Below, in pieces: positions 16,864-24,499 of a stretch of DNA of 64,000 nucleotides. This DNA is from Methyloligella sp. (GTDB taxonomy: Bacteria > Pseudomonadota > Alphaproteobacteria > Rhizobiales > HXMU1428-3). Numbering within the stretch: the first letter of the stretch is position 1; the number at the start of each line of letters is the position of its first letter. Both the position numbers and the translations under genes were made by a program. A model generated the notes under the pieces. It made no database searches. It was not told where the DNA came from and was given only the letters and a program-made list of their open reading frames with translations. The stretch covers positions 50,371 through 114,370 of the forward strand of contig BQJJ01000011.1 of NCBI GenBank assembly GCA_021604645.1. Reading direction: 5' to 3'.

Positions 16864-16931
16864 CAGCTAAAAGAAATCCAAGAAGATAAATTAAAAGAAG
16901 TGGAGACAATAAATCAAAAAAGGAAAGAACA

Positions 16932-17027
16932 ATGCAACCAATTGCAAAAAAGAAAATCCAATTACTAATGAAAGTAAGCTTCACCTTATTGTTAATAATT
17001 GCCTGTGCGTCTCTACAAGCAAATTAA
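16932..17027 (+). CDS. Putative small membrane or secreted peptide, 31 aa
   Basis: Too short for the ORF track. AGGAAAGAACA precedes the ATG. The peptide MQPIAKKKIQLLMKVSFTLL continues LIIACASLQAN: a basic start, one hydrophobic helix and a short polar end, so it could be a membrane peptide or an isolated signal sequence. No family is recognised. Evidence is limited to the SD and the composition. Confidence 0.35.
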   Translation: MQPIAKKKIQLLMKVSFTLLLIIACASLQAN

Positions 17028-17077
17028 AAAACACAGACCATGTAAAACTTTAGAGGCAAAACAAAATGGAGATTTCT

Positions 17078-17158
17078 ATGACCATAATTTTTAAACTAAG
17101 CATTACTCTCGCATTTATCTTTTTATATCTGCCAACAGAACCACCCAAACAAGATTAG
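17078..17158 (+). CDS. Putative small membrane peptide, 26 aa
   Basis: GGAG lies 6 nt before the ATG. The peptide is MTIIFKLSITLAFIFLYLPT followed by EPPKQD. It has a single hydrophobic helix like the ORF 50 bp upstream, and both follow a TGTGA palindrome. The stop lies 18 bp from the 3' end of the convergent cyclase gene. Function unknown. Chance ORFs of this size are common, hence the low score. Confidence 0.35.
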   Translation: MTIIFKLSITLAFIFLYLPTEPPKQD

Positions 17159-17176
17159 TTCAATTATAAAGCTCGC

Positions 17177-18412
17177 TTATATCTGGCGAAGTAAATAACC
17201 AGCGTTAATCACACCAACACCACGTAACTCAGTGACATCCAAATTGGTAAATTGAAAAGTATCTTGAACGGCGGCAACAAACGCTTCACTACAATGAATA
17301 CGAGACGGTAAACTCTGCGCTTCCAATCTGGCAGCACAATTTACTGAACTTCCCCAAACATCATAAGTCATCCGCTGATCACCAATGATACCAGCTGTCA
17401 CAGGCCCACGGTGAATACCTATACGAAGAGATAAAGTATCAAGTCCTAAAAAAGAACGATTATTCATTTGCTCAATCATATCCAGAGCTAAAAACCCAAT
17501 CGCCCGAGCACCACCAGCATCATGCAATCCACCAACTGCTAAATAACCATCACCAATCGTTTTAATTTTATCAACTGAATAATTCTCACATAAACCATCA
17601 AAGGTCGTAAACAAATCATCCAAATAAGCAACCACATCCTCAGGTGGCACATTATGAGAAGCCCTCGTAAACCCAACCAAATCAGCAAACAAAATGGTCG
17701 CATCCTCAACCCTGTCAGCAATACGCTCTTTAGGGGCAGCCTTAAGACGCTCCGCTATAGGCACAGGTAAAATCGTTGTTAATAATTTTTCAGACCGCTG
17801 ATACTCCAAAGCCAAAGCTTGCTCAGCTTTATAAAGCGAACTAAGAGCATAAAAAATTAAGAGACAGTTGATCAAAATCGCATTCACATAAGCCTGAAGT
17901 GCAAGCTCACGGCGAAAGGCCTGATCACCAACCATCAAAAACCCTTCATCACTTGCAAAATAATAAACCCCGATCAAGGCCATAAGGCCGGCACCAAGCA
18001 GCGGTAAATAAACATGAGTATTCTGGACCCCGACCATGAAAATAAAAGCACCAGCCAAGGTAAAATAAATCTGCAGATCACTATTCAGCCCAAAGGCCAT
18101 CACCACAAAACTATTTCCAAAGAAGATAAAGCAAGCAAGTAAAACAGCCGCGAGAAACTCACCATACCGATGCACAAACACAAGCGAGAGAGCGCAAATA
18201 ATCATACCCAAATTATAAATATTAACTGGTAGCAAGGCCCAAAAATCATGCAAGCCATTCATGATCAAATGATGAAACGCATTAAACGCCGTGACTATAA
18301 GCACCATATTGGTGAAACGATGCCGGCGGCGCACGCCCTCATCAGTACTGACAATACCGACATTAAGAATCTTATGTCCAAAATCGATTAAATACGCTTT
18401 CACTTTATTCAT
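17177..18412 (-). CDS. Membrane-bound class III adenylate/guanylate cyclase
   Basis: The 411-aa protein has an N-terminal region (about 1-200) with six hydrophobic segments and a C-terminal class III catalytic domain (about 215-400). Catalytic features are present: ATILFADLVGFT (first metal Asp), KTIGDGYLAVGG, RIGIHRGPVTAGIIGDQRMTYDVWGSSVNCAARLEA with the second Asp, the purine-site YDVWG and the transition-state N-x3-R. Asp before WG points to ATP rather than GTP. It follows the Crp/Fnr gene by 3 bp on the same strand, so the two are almost certainly one operon: a cAMP maker with a probable cAMP receptor. The membrane part presumably senses an unknown signal. Confidence 0.92.
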   Translation of the reverse strand: MNKVKAYLIDFGHKILNVGIVSTDEGVRRRHRFTNMVLIVTAFNAFHHLIMNGLHDFWALLPVNIYNLGMIICALSLVFVHRYGEFLAAVLLACFIFFGNSFVVMAFGLNSDLQIYFTLAGAFIFMVGVQNTHVYLPLLGAGLMALIGVYYFASDEGFLMVGDQAFRRELALQAYVNAILINCLLIFYALSSLYKAEQALALEYQRSEKLLTTILPVPIAERLKAAPKERIADRVEDATILFADLVGFTRASHNVPPEDVVAYLDDLFTTFDGLCENYSVDKIKTIGDGYLAVGGLHDAGGARAIGFLALDMIEQMNNRSFLGLDTLSLRIGIHRGPVTAGIIGDQRMTYDVWGSSVNCAARLEAQSLPSRIHCSEAFVAAVQDTFQFTNLDVTELRGVGVINAGYLLRQI

Positions 18413-18415
18413 AAC

Positions 18416-19096
18416 TTAATTCAAAGCCGCAGCAATGCGCCCCTCCAGCTCTGCCACATCCAAAATCACCAACCCACCACGAGTTTTTTCTAAGATACCA
18501 TCTTTCATAAGAGCAGATAGTTCTCGGCTAACCACTTCACGCCGACACCCAATGCGACCAGCTAAATGATGATGAAACGGCGGAGGAGAAATAATTCTTT
18601 GTTCTTTATTCGAACGGCGAGGAACTGACAAACGAAGTAATTCAGCATAGAGTCTTTCGTTGGTTTTTAATACGCTCATTTCAGAAAACCGAAGATCTAA
18701 TGATCGAATACGAGAAACCAAAACCTTCAATATCTCAGACGCAACCTCAGGCACACCAGTCGCAAGTTCTAAAAAATGGGACGAAGAAAGACGAGCTATC
18801 TCACTGCGCTGCAACGCCGTAACATTAGCAGATCGTCCCTTGCCATCAATTGCAGAAAGTTCACCAAAAAAATCACCCTCAGAAAGGTCCGCCAGTATCA
18901 CTTCTCGCCCGAGTACAGAACGATACAAAACCCGCACCTTACCTGAAAGTATAAATAACACATCTGATGATGGGTCTTCAAAATCAAGAATCAACTCATT
19001 CTCATTATAAGTTCTTGTAACTATCTTTTTCTCCAAACTCTCACACTGCCCCTCAGACAGAGAAGAGAACAAAGAAATCTTGTTCAAAGCACCCAT
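18416..19096 (-). CDS. Crp/Fnr-family transcriptional regulator
   Basis: A 226-aa protein. Residues 10-130 form a cyclic-nucleotide-binding domain with the phosphate-binding cassette GDFFGELSAIDGKGRSANV, in which the E and the R-S pair that contact cAMP in CRP are kept. The C-terminal winged helix has RIGCRREVVSRELSALMKDG. Its recognition helix reads R-E-x-x-S-R, closer to FNR (E-x-x-S-R) than to CRP (R-E-x-x-G-R). No N-terminal cysteine cluster is present, so it is not an iron-sulfur FNR. With the cyclase downstream, a cAMP-responsive role is likely. TGTGA palindromes at 16.2-16.9 kb and the TTGAT box at 55.2 kb are candidate targets. Confidence 0.9.
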   Translation of the reverse strand: MGALNKISLFSSLSEGQCESLEKKIVTRTYNENELILDFEDPSSDVLFILSGKVRVLYRSVLGREVILADLSEGDFFGELSAIDGKGRSANVTALQRSEIARLSSSHFLELATGVPEVASEILKVLVSRIRSLDLRFSEMSVLKTNERLYAELLRLSVPRRSNKEQRIISPPPFHHHLAGRIGCRREVVSRELSALMKDGILEKTRGGLVILDVAELEGRIAAALN

Positions 19097-19526
19097 ACCC
19101 GTAAATAAACTTTCACTTATTAGTTAATAAGGGGCCAACCCCCAACCGCAACAAATCATAGCCAATTTCTGAAACTCTACAAGCATCATAAAAATCATCA
19201 ATGCTAAAAAATTAATGACATTTTTACCTAAAATTTTAAAAAAATTAGAATCAAATAAAAAAGTATTTTTATTAAATAAATAAGCAAATAAGAATAAACA
19301 TTTAGTAAGTATTTACTACAGTTTTACTTCGCTTATTTGTCTTTTTTTATTTTATTCCTGCTAATCTAAAAGCATCAAGAAATAACCACAACCAGTATTA
19401 CGTGGATGCTATAGCTTGTAACTTAAAAGTGGATACCGGTTTTAAGAGAAATGACAAGCTTAAACAAAGAAAGAGAGCATGTCCCTAAATTCATTACAAA
19501 GAGACAGTCTCTAATGGAATAAAACA
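19097..19526. other. AT-rich intergenic region with a nested imperfect hairpin
   Basis: About 430 bp between divergent genes. Positions 19170-19350 are very AT-rich and probably hold promoters. At 19413-19460 two nested inverted repeats occur, AGCTTGT/ACAAGCT outside and CTTAAAA/TTTTAAG inside. Just outside these, GGATGCT (19404-19410) could pair with AGCATGTCC with a 2-nt bulge. GGATGCTA also opens family B copy B2, so this may be a decayed relative of that family. Confidence 0.4.
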
Positions 19527-20276
19527 ATGATTGAGCAAGCATTACAAACAGTCAAAACACCAGGGATACCAGTCTCTCAAGCTGGCCCTGATAGAAAAGA
19601 CAATGTAAGCGCTTATGAAAAAATCAAAGCAAAGCGCGCCCAAGATAAACAAACCGAAGAACATGGTCCAAAATTCACAATTGATCGCCAATTTTCTAGT
19701 AGTTCTAAAGTTTTGGCAAAAAGTCTCGGTCGGTTCAATAAAGTTTTAAACTACCTCGAAACATCTGTTCCTTCAAAACCCGCTGAAGAAACAACAATGT
19801 TTGCTGGTTTAAAAATTAGTAAGAAAAGAACAGAGCCGACAAACAATGGCATAGAAAATAAAAGTCAGCCCCCAGATAGCTCTCAAGAAAAAACTAGAGA
19901 AAATAAAATTTATGGTAAGCAATTAGAGCTGGATTTATTTCCGAATGAAAAGAAATTAGAAGTCAGTGAAAATCAAAAACCTCCAGTTGAGGTTAAAAAA
20001 TTTGATGAACCACCTCAAAAATCACTAGAGATTGAACAAGTCCCTTCAATAGATGTAGGACATAATCCAACTGACTTTAAAATACATAACATCATCACAG
20101 ATGAAATAATTAAAGCCATCTCACAAAGCGAGCCATCTATAAAAGTGAAAGATGTGAGTGAACATCTTGCTAGTAAATTAGCTAATGAAGTGAGAAAGCA
20201 ATTAGCAAACTTACCCCATGCAATAGCAACAAATGAAGACAGTGCCCCAGTAACCGTTTTTGACAAGGAGATATAA
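19527..20276 (+). CDS. Hypothetical protein, 249 aa, hydrophilic and low complexity
   Basis: No recognisable domain. The N-terminal third contains VSAYEKIKAKRAQDKQTEEHGPKFTIDRQF and a helix SSKVLAKSLGRFNKVLNYLE. The middle is Lys/Pro/Glu/Gln-rich and probably disordered. The C-terminus has an amphipathic segment (DEIIKAISQSEPSIKVKDVSEHLASKLANEVRKQLANLP). There is no signal peptide or membrane segment. It stands alone between two non-coding stretches with hairpins. An ATG with modest SD (TGGAAT) precedes it. Codon use looks like the neighbours, so I take it as real, but lineage-restricted. Confidence 0.6.
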   Translation: MIEQALQTVKTPGIPVSQAGPDRKDNVSAYEKIKAKRAQDKQTEEHGPKFTIDRQFSSSSKVLAKSLGRFNKVLNYLETSVPSKPAEETTMFAGLKISKKRTEPTNNGIENKSQPPDSSQEKTRENKIYGKQLELDLFPNEKKLEVSENQKPPVEVKKFDEPPQKSLEIEQVPSIDVGHNPTDFKIHNIITDEIIKAISQSEPSIKVKDVSEHLASKLANEVRKQLANLPHAIATNEDSAPVTVFDKEI

Positions 20277-20328
20277 TAAGAAGAACCAATAAGTTAACTA
20301 CTTAAGGTTCCTTTGCTTACCCCCTGAT

Positions 20329-20382
20329 CTCGCCATGTCTCAAAAAGCAAAATAATGATCACCTGCAAAAATTCATGGCGAG
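20329..20382 (+). other. Inverted repeat CTCGCCATG/CATGGCGAG, possible structured RNA
   Basis: CTCGCCATG (20329-20337) and CATGGCGAG (20374-20382) form a perfect 9-bp inverted repeat with a 36-nt spacer. It lies 50 bp after the hypothetical gene and 45 bp before a terminator-like hairpin. The interval 20290-20460 could be a small RNA gene or a long 3' untranslated region. The rest of the 20277-20597 gap shows no gene. Confidence 0.35.
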
Positions 20383-20425
20383 GCCTTTTAAAAAGTCCTG
20401 AACAAAAATAATAAGATAATAATTT

Positions 20426-20462
20426 AAAGGCGTACCTGCTGAAAAGGTGCGCCTTTATCATT
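20426..20462 (+). terminator. Intrinsic terminator
   Basis: AAAGGCGTACC and GGTGCGCCTTT pair over 11 positions with one T-G pair, around TGCTGAAAA, and the 3' arm runs into TTTATCATTTC. Confidence 0.65.
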
Positions 20463-20597
20463 TCTATATCTACCCATAAAAACACAGCCTTTCTTTCAGT
20501 CTAATCGATCACTTGATAATTAAATTAGATGAGCTGATGCGGAAAAAGCATCATAAGGTCTAATTGATTTTTGCGGCAGTTATGATAAGAAAGACTT

Positions 20598-21488
20598 ATG
20601 CAAGCTATCTCGACAAAACAACTACGATATTTCCATGCGCTCTCACGCCTAAAACATTTTGGCAAAGCAGCAGACCATTGCGCAGTTACTCAGCCAGCCC
20701 TTAGTATGCAAATAAAAGACCTGGAACACATCCTTGGGCTTAGTTTGGTTGTACGCGGAAAATCAAAGATTACACTTACCTCAGATGGAGAAGAAATCGC
20801 ACTGCGAGCAGAAAAAATCTTAGCTGATATTCAGGATATTGGAGACTATGCCAGAACCAGAGGCGGCGTATTAGCTGGAACTTTCAGGTTAGGAGTTATT
20901 CCTACCATCGCTCCCTACATTTTACCAAAAATACTGCCAGCACTTGGCAAAGACTTTCCCGATCTAGACTTAAAATTAAAAGAAACAACGACCCCTCATT
21001 TATCAGATGCTTTATTGCAAGGACAATTGGACGCCATTTTGGTCGCGTTACCCATCCATCATGCCGAGCTAATGACAAAAGAGCTCTTTTCCGACCCCTT
21101 CTTTTTGGTCATTAATAGTGAAAGTTCAAACCAAACAACAAACCCAATGAAACTCTTAGAAGAAAATAATCTTCTTCTTTTGGAAGAGGGCCACTGTTTA
21201 AGAGATCAAGCAATTTCACTGTGCGAAAATGTGAGTCAACAAAGTCTCTCCCAATTCGGTGCTACTAGTCTAAAAACATTGATTGAATTGGTCGCAAACA
21301 ATCAAGGCATAACACTCGTTCCAAAACTAGCCGCAAAAGTTGAAATCCCACAAGACAGCCCCTTGCGCCTCATACCTTTTGATCCACCAGAGCCAGTACG
21401 AACCATCGGTCTTGTTTGGCGCAAATCATCACCGCGCATAAAAGATTTCAGCGCCCTAGCAAATACAATCACAAATGCAATCAAATAA
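20598..21488 (+). CDS. oxyR: Hydrogen-peroxide-responsive LysR regulator
   Basis: A 296-aa LysR protein: HTH in QLRYFHALSRLKHFGKAADHCAVTQPALSMQIKDLE, then the periplasmic-binding-like effector domain. The OxyR-specific redox segment EEGHCLRDQAISLC is present, with two cysteines nine residues apart (about C200 and C209) that match C199 and C208 of E. coli OxyR, so it should sense peroxide through a disulfide. No katG or ahpC lies next to it in this window. It is followed by two family B repeats and then murJ. Confidence 0.93.
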   Translation: MQAISTKQLRYFHALSRLKHFGKAADHCAVTQPALSMQIKDLEHILGLSLVVRGKSKITLTSDGEEIALRAEKILADIQDIGDYARTRGGVLAGTFRLGVIPTIAPYILPKILPALGKDFPDLDLKLKETTTPHLSDALLQGQLDAILVALPIHHAELMTKELFSDPFFLVINSESSNQTTNPMKLLEENNLLLLEEGHCLRDQAISLCENVSQQSLSQFGATSLKTLIELVANNQGITLVPKLAAKVEIPQDSPLRLIPFDPPEPVRTIGLVWRKSSPRIKDFSALANTITNAIK

Positions 21489-21603
21489 AATACGCTCTCA
21501 ATAGCACTCTTTCCTTGCATAAAAGCCAACCTTTGATTAGCTACTCTTAAGAATTAATTTTCTAGAGCGTACCACCTATATCTGCATTCTAGTTTTACTA
21601 ATT

Positions 21604-21640
21604 GCGCGGTTGCAAGTGGACAACCTAAAGCGCTACTAAT
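21604..21640 (+). repeat. Repeat family B, copy B6
   Basis: GCGCGGTTGC-AAGTGGA-CAACCTAAAGCGC followed by TACTAAT. The GCGC ends and GGTTG/CAACC arms pair. A stretch ACACACTAAAA follows before the next copy. Confidence 0.7.
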
Positions 21641-21651
21641 ACACACTAAAA

Positions 21652-21691
21652 CGCGACGGTTGCTAGTGGGCAACCTGAAGGAGCACTAAAA
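21652..21691 (+). repeat. Repeat family B, copy B7
   Basis: GCGACGGTTGC-TAGTGG-GCAACCTGAAGGAGC followed by ACTAAAA. The core GGTTGC/GCAACC is perfect. It ends directly before the murJ Shine-Dalgarno (GAGGAAG), the same placement as B4 before its gene. Confidence 0.75.
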
Positions 21692-21702
21692 AGAGGAAGC
21701 CA

Positions 21703-23268
21703 ATGCGTCTCTATAAAGCCTTTGCAACTGTCGGCGGCATGACACTCATCAGCCGCGCTCTTGGATTCATTCGAGATATCCTCGTTGCCTTCGTATTGGG
21801 CACCGGCCCTATTGCAGACGCCTTCTTTGTCGCCTTTCGTTTTCCAAACTTGTTCCGAAGACTTTTCGGCGAAGGCGCCTTTAACGCAGCCTTTATTCCG
21901 CTTTTTGCAAAAGAATTAGAAGGGGATGGCAAACAAAGTGCAAAAAACTTCGCCAATCAAGTCGCCAGTGTATTAATCACGGCTCTCCTCATCACAACAG
22001 CGCTCGCCGAGCTAACAATGCCATGGCTGATATATTTCATCGCACCCGGCTTCAGTGAAAACCCGGAAAAACTCGACCTAGCAATTTTCCTCACGCGGAT
22101 TACATTCCCTTATCTTACATGTATGTCACTGGTTGCCCTTCTCTCAGGCATGCTCAACGCATTAGATAAATTCGCAGCCGCAGCCGCAGTCCCTATTTTA
22201 CTAAATGTCATTCTCATCGCCGCTATGAGCATCGCCGCTTTTCTTGAATTAAACGAAACAGCTACCGCAGGCATCATCTTAAGTTGGGGTGTCGCAATTG
22301 CTGGCTTCGCTCAGTTATTTTTGCTTCTTTTTTGCGTCACAAGACAAGATTTCGCCCTAAAGCTAAAACGCCCACGCCTCACCCCTCAGGTGAAAAAATT
22401 TCTATGGCTCAGCATCCCAGGCATCCTTGCCGGCGGCATCACTCAAATTAATATCATGATCGGCACCATCATAGCGTCCATGCAAGAAAGCGCTGTGTCT
22501 TTTCTTTATTATGCAGACCGACTCTATCAATTACCCCTAGGTATTGTCGGTATCGCAATCGGTGTCGTCTTGCTGCCTGAGCTATCAAGAAAGTTACGCG
22601 CCAATGAAATAGAAGCGGTGCATGACGCTCAAAACAGGTCTCTAGAATTCTCAGCTCTTCTAACAATGCCAGCCGCTGTTGCCCTATTCACAATTCCAGA
22701 ACCAATTATAAAAGTCTTGTTTGAGCGCGGCGCATTTGATGCAAGCGCAACCACAGCAACCTCAGCAGCGCTCGCCGCTTTTGCAATTGGCCTACCAAGC
22801 TTTGTGCTTATCAAAGTTTTCTCGCCCGGTTTTTTCGCAAGAGAAGACACCAAAACACCAATGATCTTCGCTGGCATTTCAATGATCATCAATGTGAGCT
22901 TGAGCCTCCTCTTATTCACTCAGTACAAACATGTCGGCATCGCCATAGCAACTTCCGTTGCCGGTTGGGCAAACGCCATTCTCCTTGGAACCCTTTTATA
23001 TAAAAGAGGGCACTTCATTATAGACAGAGCCCTGATATCAAAACTACCACGCATCTTTTTATCAAGCCTCATAATGGGGCTAGTGCTATATTATGCAGGT
23101 CACTATACAAGCCCCTATCTAAGCCTGGATAATGGCATTTGGATAAGATTCCTCTCTCTTTTTGCTTTAGTCTCTTGCGGAGTTATGGCCTATGGTTTAT
23201 CAGCAGAAATAACAGGTGCAACGAGCTTAAAATCTTTAAAACAAAGTTTGCGGCCAAATCGCCAATAA
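21703..23268 (+). CDS. murJ: Lipid II flippase
   Basis: The 521-aa polytopic protein moves lipid-linked peptidoglycan precursor across the inner membrane. It opens with the family signature YKAFATVGGMTLISRALGFIRDILVAFVLGTGPIADAFFVAFRFPNLFRRLFGEGAFNAAFIPLF, including the basic residues lining the cavity, and has about 14 hydrophobic segments. The length is normal. GAGGAAG lies 4-10 nt before the ATG. trpS follows after 37 bp, a pairing seen in many alphaproteobacteria, and the two likely share a transcript. Confidence 0.96.
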   Translation: MRLYKAFATVGGMTLISRALGFIRDILVAFVLGTGPIADAFFVAFRFPNLFRRLFGEGAFNAAFIPLFAKELEGDGKQSAKNFANQVASVLITALLITTALAELTMPWLIYFIAPGFSENPEKLDLAIFLTRITFPYLTCMSLVALLSGMLNALDKFAAAAAVPILLNVILIAAMSIAAFLELNETATAGIILSWGVAIAGFAQLFLLLFCVTRQDFALKLKRPRLTPQVKKFLWLSIPGILAGGITQINIMIGTIIASMQESAVSFLYYADRLYQLPLGIVGIAIGVVLLPELSRKLRANEIEAVHDAQNRSLEFSALLTMPAAVALFTIPEPIIKVLFERGAFDASATTATSAALAAFAIGLPSFVLIKVFSPGFFAREDTKTPMIFAGISMIINVSLSLLLFTQYKHVGIAIATSVAGWANAILLGTLLYKRGHFIIDRALISKLPRIFLSSLIMGLVLYYAGHYTSPYLSLDNGIWIRFLSLFALVSCGVMAYGLSAEITGATSLKSLKQSLRPNRQ

Positions 23269-23305
23269 ATGACCAAAACCAATTCTCTTAACGGGGCTCA
23301 AATAA

Positions 23306-24340
23306 ATGACACATCAAGAGCGTGTATTCTCAGGCGTACAGCCAACAGGCAACCTTCACCTAGGTAATTACCTTGGCGCCATCACAAAATTTGTTGCCTT
23401 GCAAGAAAGCCATGAATGTCTTTATTGCGTCGTAGACCTGCACGCCATCACAGTATGGCAAGACCCAAAAGAATTAGCCGGTAACATCAGAGAAGTTACT
23501 GCCGCCTTTATCGCCTCCGGTATTGATCCAAAAAAGCAAATTATCTTTAATCAGTCTCAAGTCTCTGGCCATGCTGAGCTAGCTTGGGTCTTAAATTGCG
23601 TCGCCCGCATGGGCTGGTTAAACCGCATGACCCAATTTAAAGAAAAAGCTGGCAAACACAAAGAAAACGCCTCTGTTGGTCTCTTTACCTACCCCAACCT
23701 GATGGCCGCTGACATCTTGCTTTATCACGCAACTCACGTACCCGTCGGTGAAGATCAAAAACAACACCTCGAGCTTGCTCGTGACATTGCACAAAAATTC
23801 AATGTGGATTTTGCAGATACAATTAAAGAAGCAGGCTTCGAAGAGGGCATCTTCTTCCCGCAGCCTGAACCGCTCATACAAGGCCCCGCCACCAGAGTGA
23901 TGTCTCTTCGTGATGGCTCTAAAAAAATGAGCAAATCAGACCCGTCAGAGATGTCACGCATCACCATGACAGATGACGCAGACACCATCGCCAAAAAAAT
24001 CCGCAAAGCCAAAACTGATCCTGACGCTCTGCCATCAGAAACAGACGGTCTGAAAGATCGCCCGGAAGCAAACAATCTCGTTGGCATCTATGCAGCCCTA
24101 AAAGGCGTGAGCAAAGAAGACGTTCTAAAAGACCACGGCGGCGCTCAGTTCTCAACCTTCAAACCAGCTCTAGCAGAACTTGCTGTTGAGAAAGTGAGCC
24201 CTATCGCAGATGAAATGCAAAAGCTATTAAATGATCCAGCCGAACTAGACGCCATCCTAAAAGACGGCGCTAATCGAGCCTACACCATCGCCGACCCAAT
24301 CATGAAAAAGACAAAAGAAATCGTTGGGTTTATAGGATAA
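23306..24340 (+). CDS. trpS: Tryptophan--tRNA ligase
   Basis: Class I synthetase that charges tRNA-Trp. The HIGH-like motif is in [16 protein letters not shown] (residues about 10-25) and the KMSKS motif in [19 protein letters not shown] (about 205). The 344-aa length is normal for the bacterial enzyme. GGGG lies 9 nt before the ATG. Co-transcription with murJ is likely. Confidence 0.97.
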   Translation: MTHQERVFSGVQPTGNLHLGNYLGAITKFVALQESHECLYCVVDLHAITVWQDPKELAGNIREVTAAFIASGIDPKKQIIFNQSQVSGHAELAWVLNCVARMGWLNRMTQFKEKAGKHKENASVGLFTYPNLMAADILLYHATHVPVGEDQKQHLELARDIAQKFNVDFADTIKEAGFEEGIFFPQPEPLIQGPATRVMSLRDGSKKMSKSDPSEMSRITMTDDADTIAKKIRKAKTDPDALPSETDGLKDRPEANNLVGIYAALKGVSKEDVLKDHGGAQFSTFKPALAELAVEKVSPIADEMQKLLNDPAELDAILKDGANRAYTIADPIMKKTKEIVGFIG

Positions 24341-24499
24341 ACCCAACACTTTCAGCTTTTCTATCATTAAGGGAAGCGAACATTTTTGTTTTAATCTTCG
24401 CTGAAGTGCCAAAGGCAGACATTACGAATGTTTAATTTATATGTACATATTATTCATGTATAATGATTTAAATCACTAATGTTATTTGGAATTGGCTGA

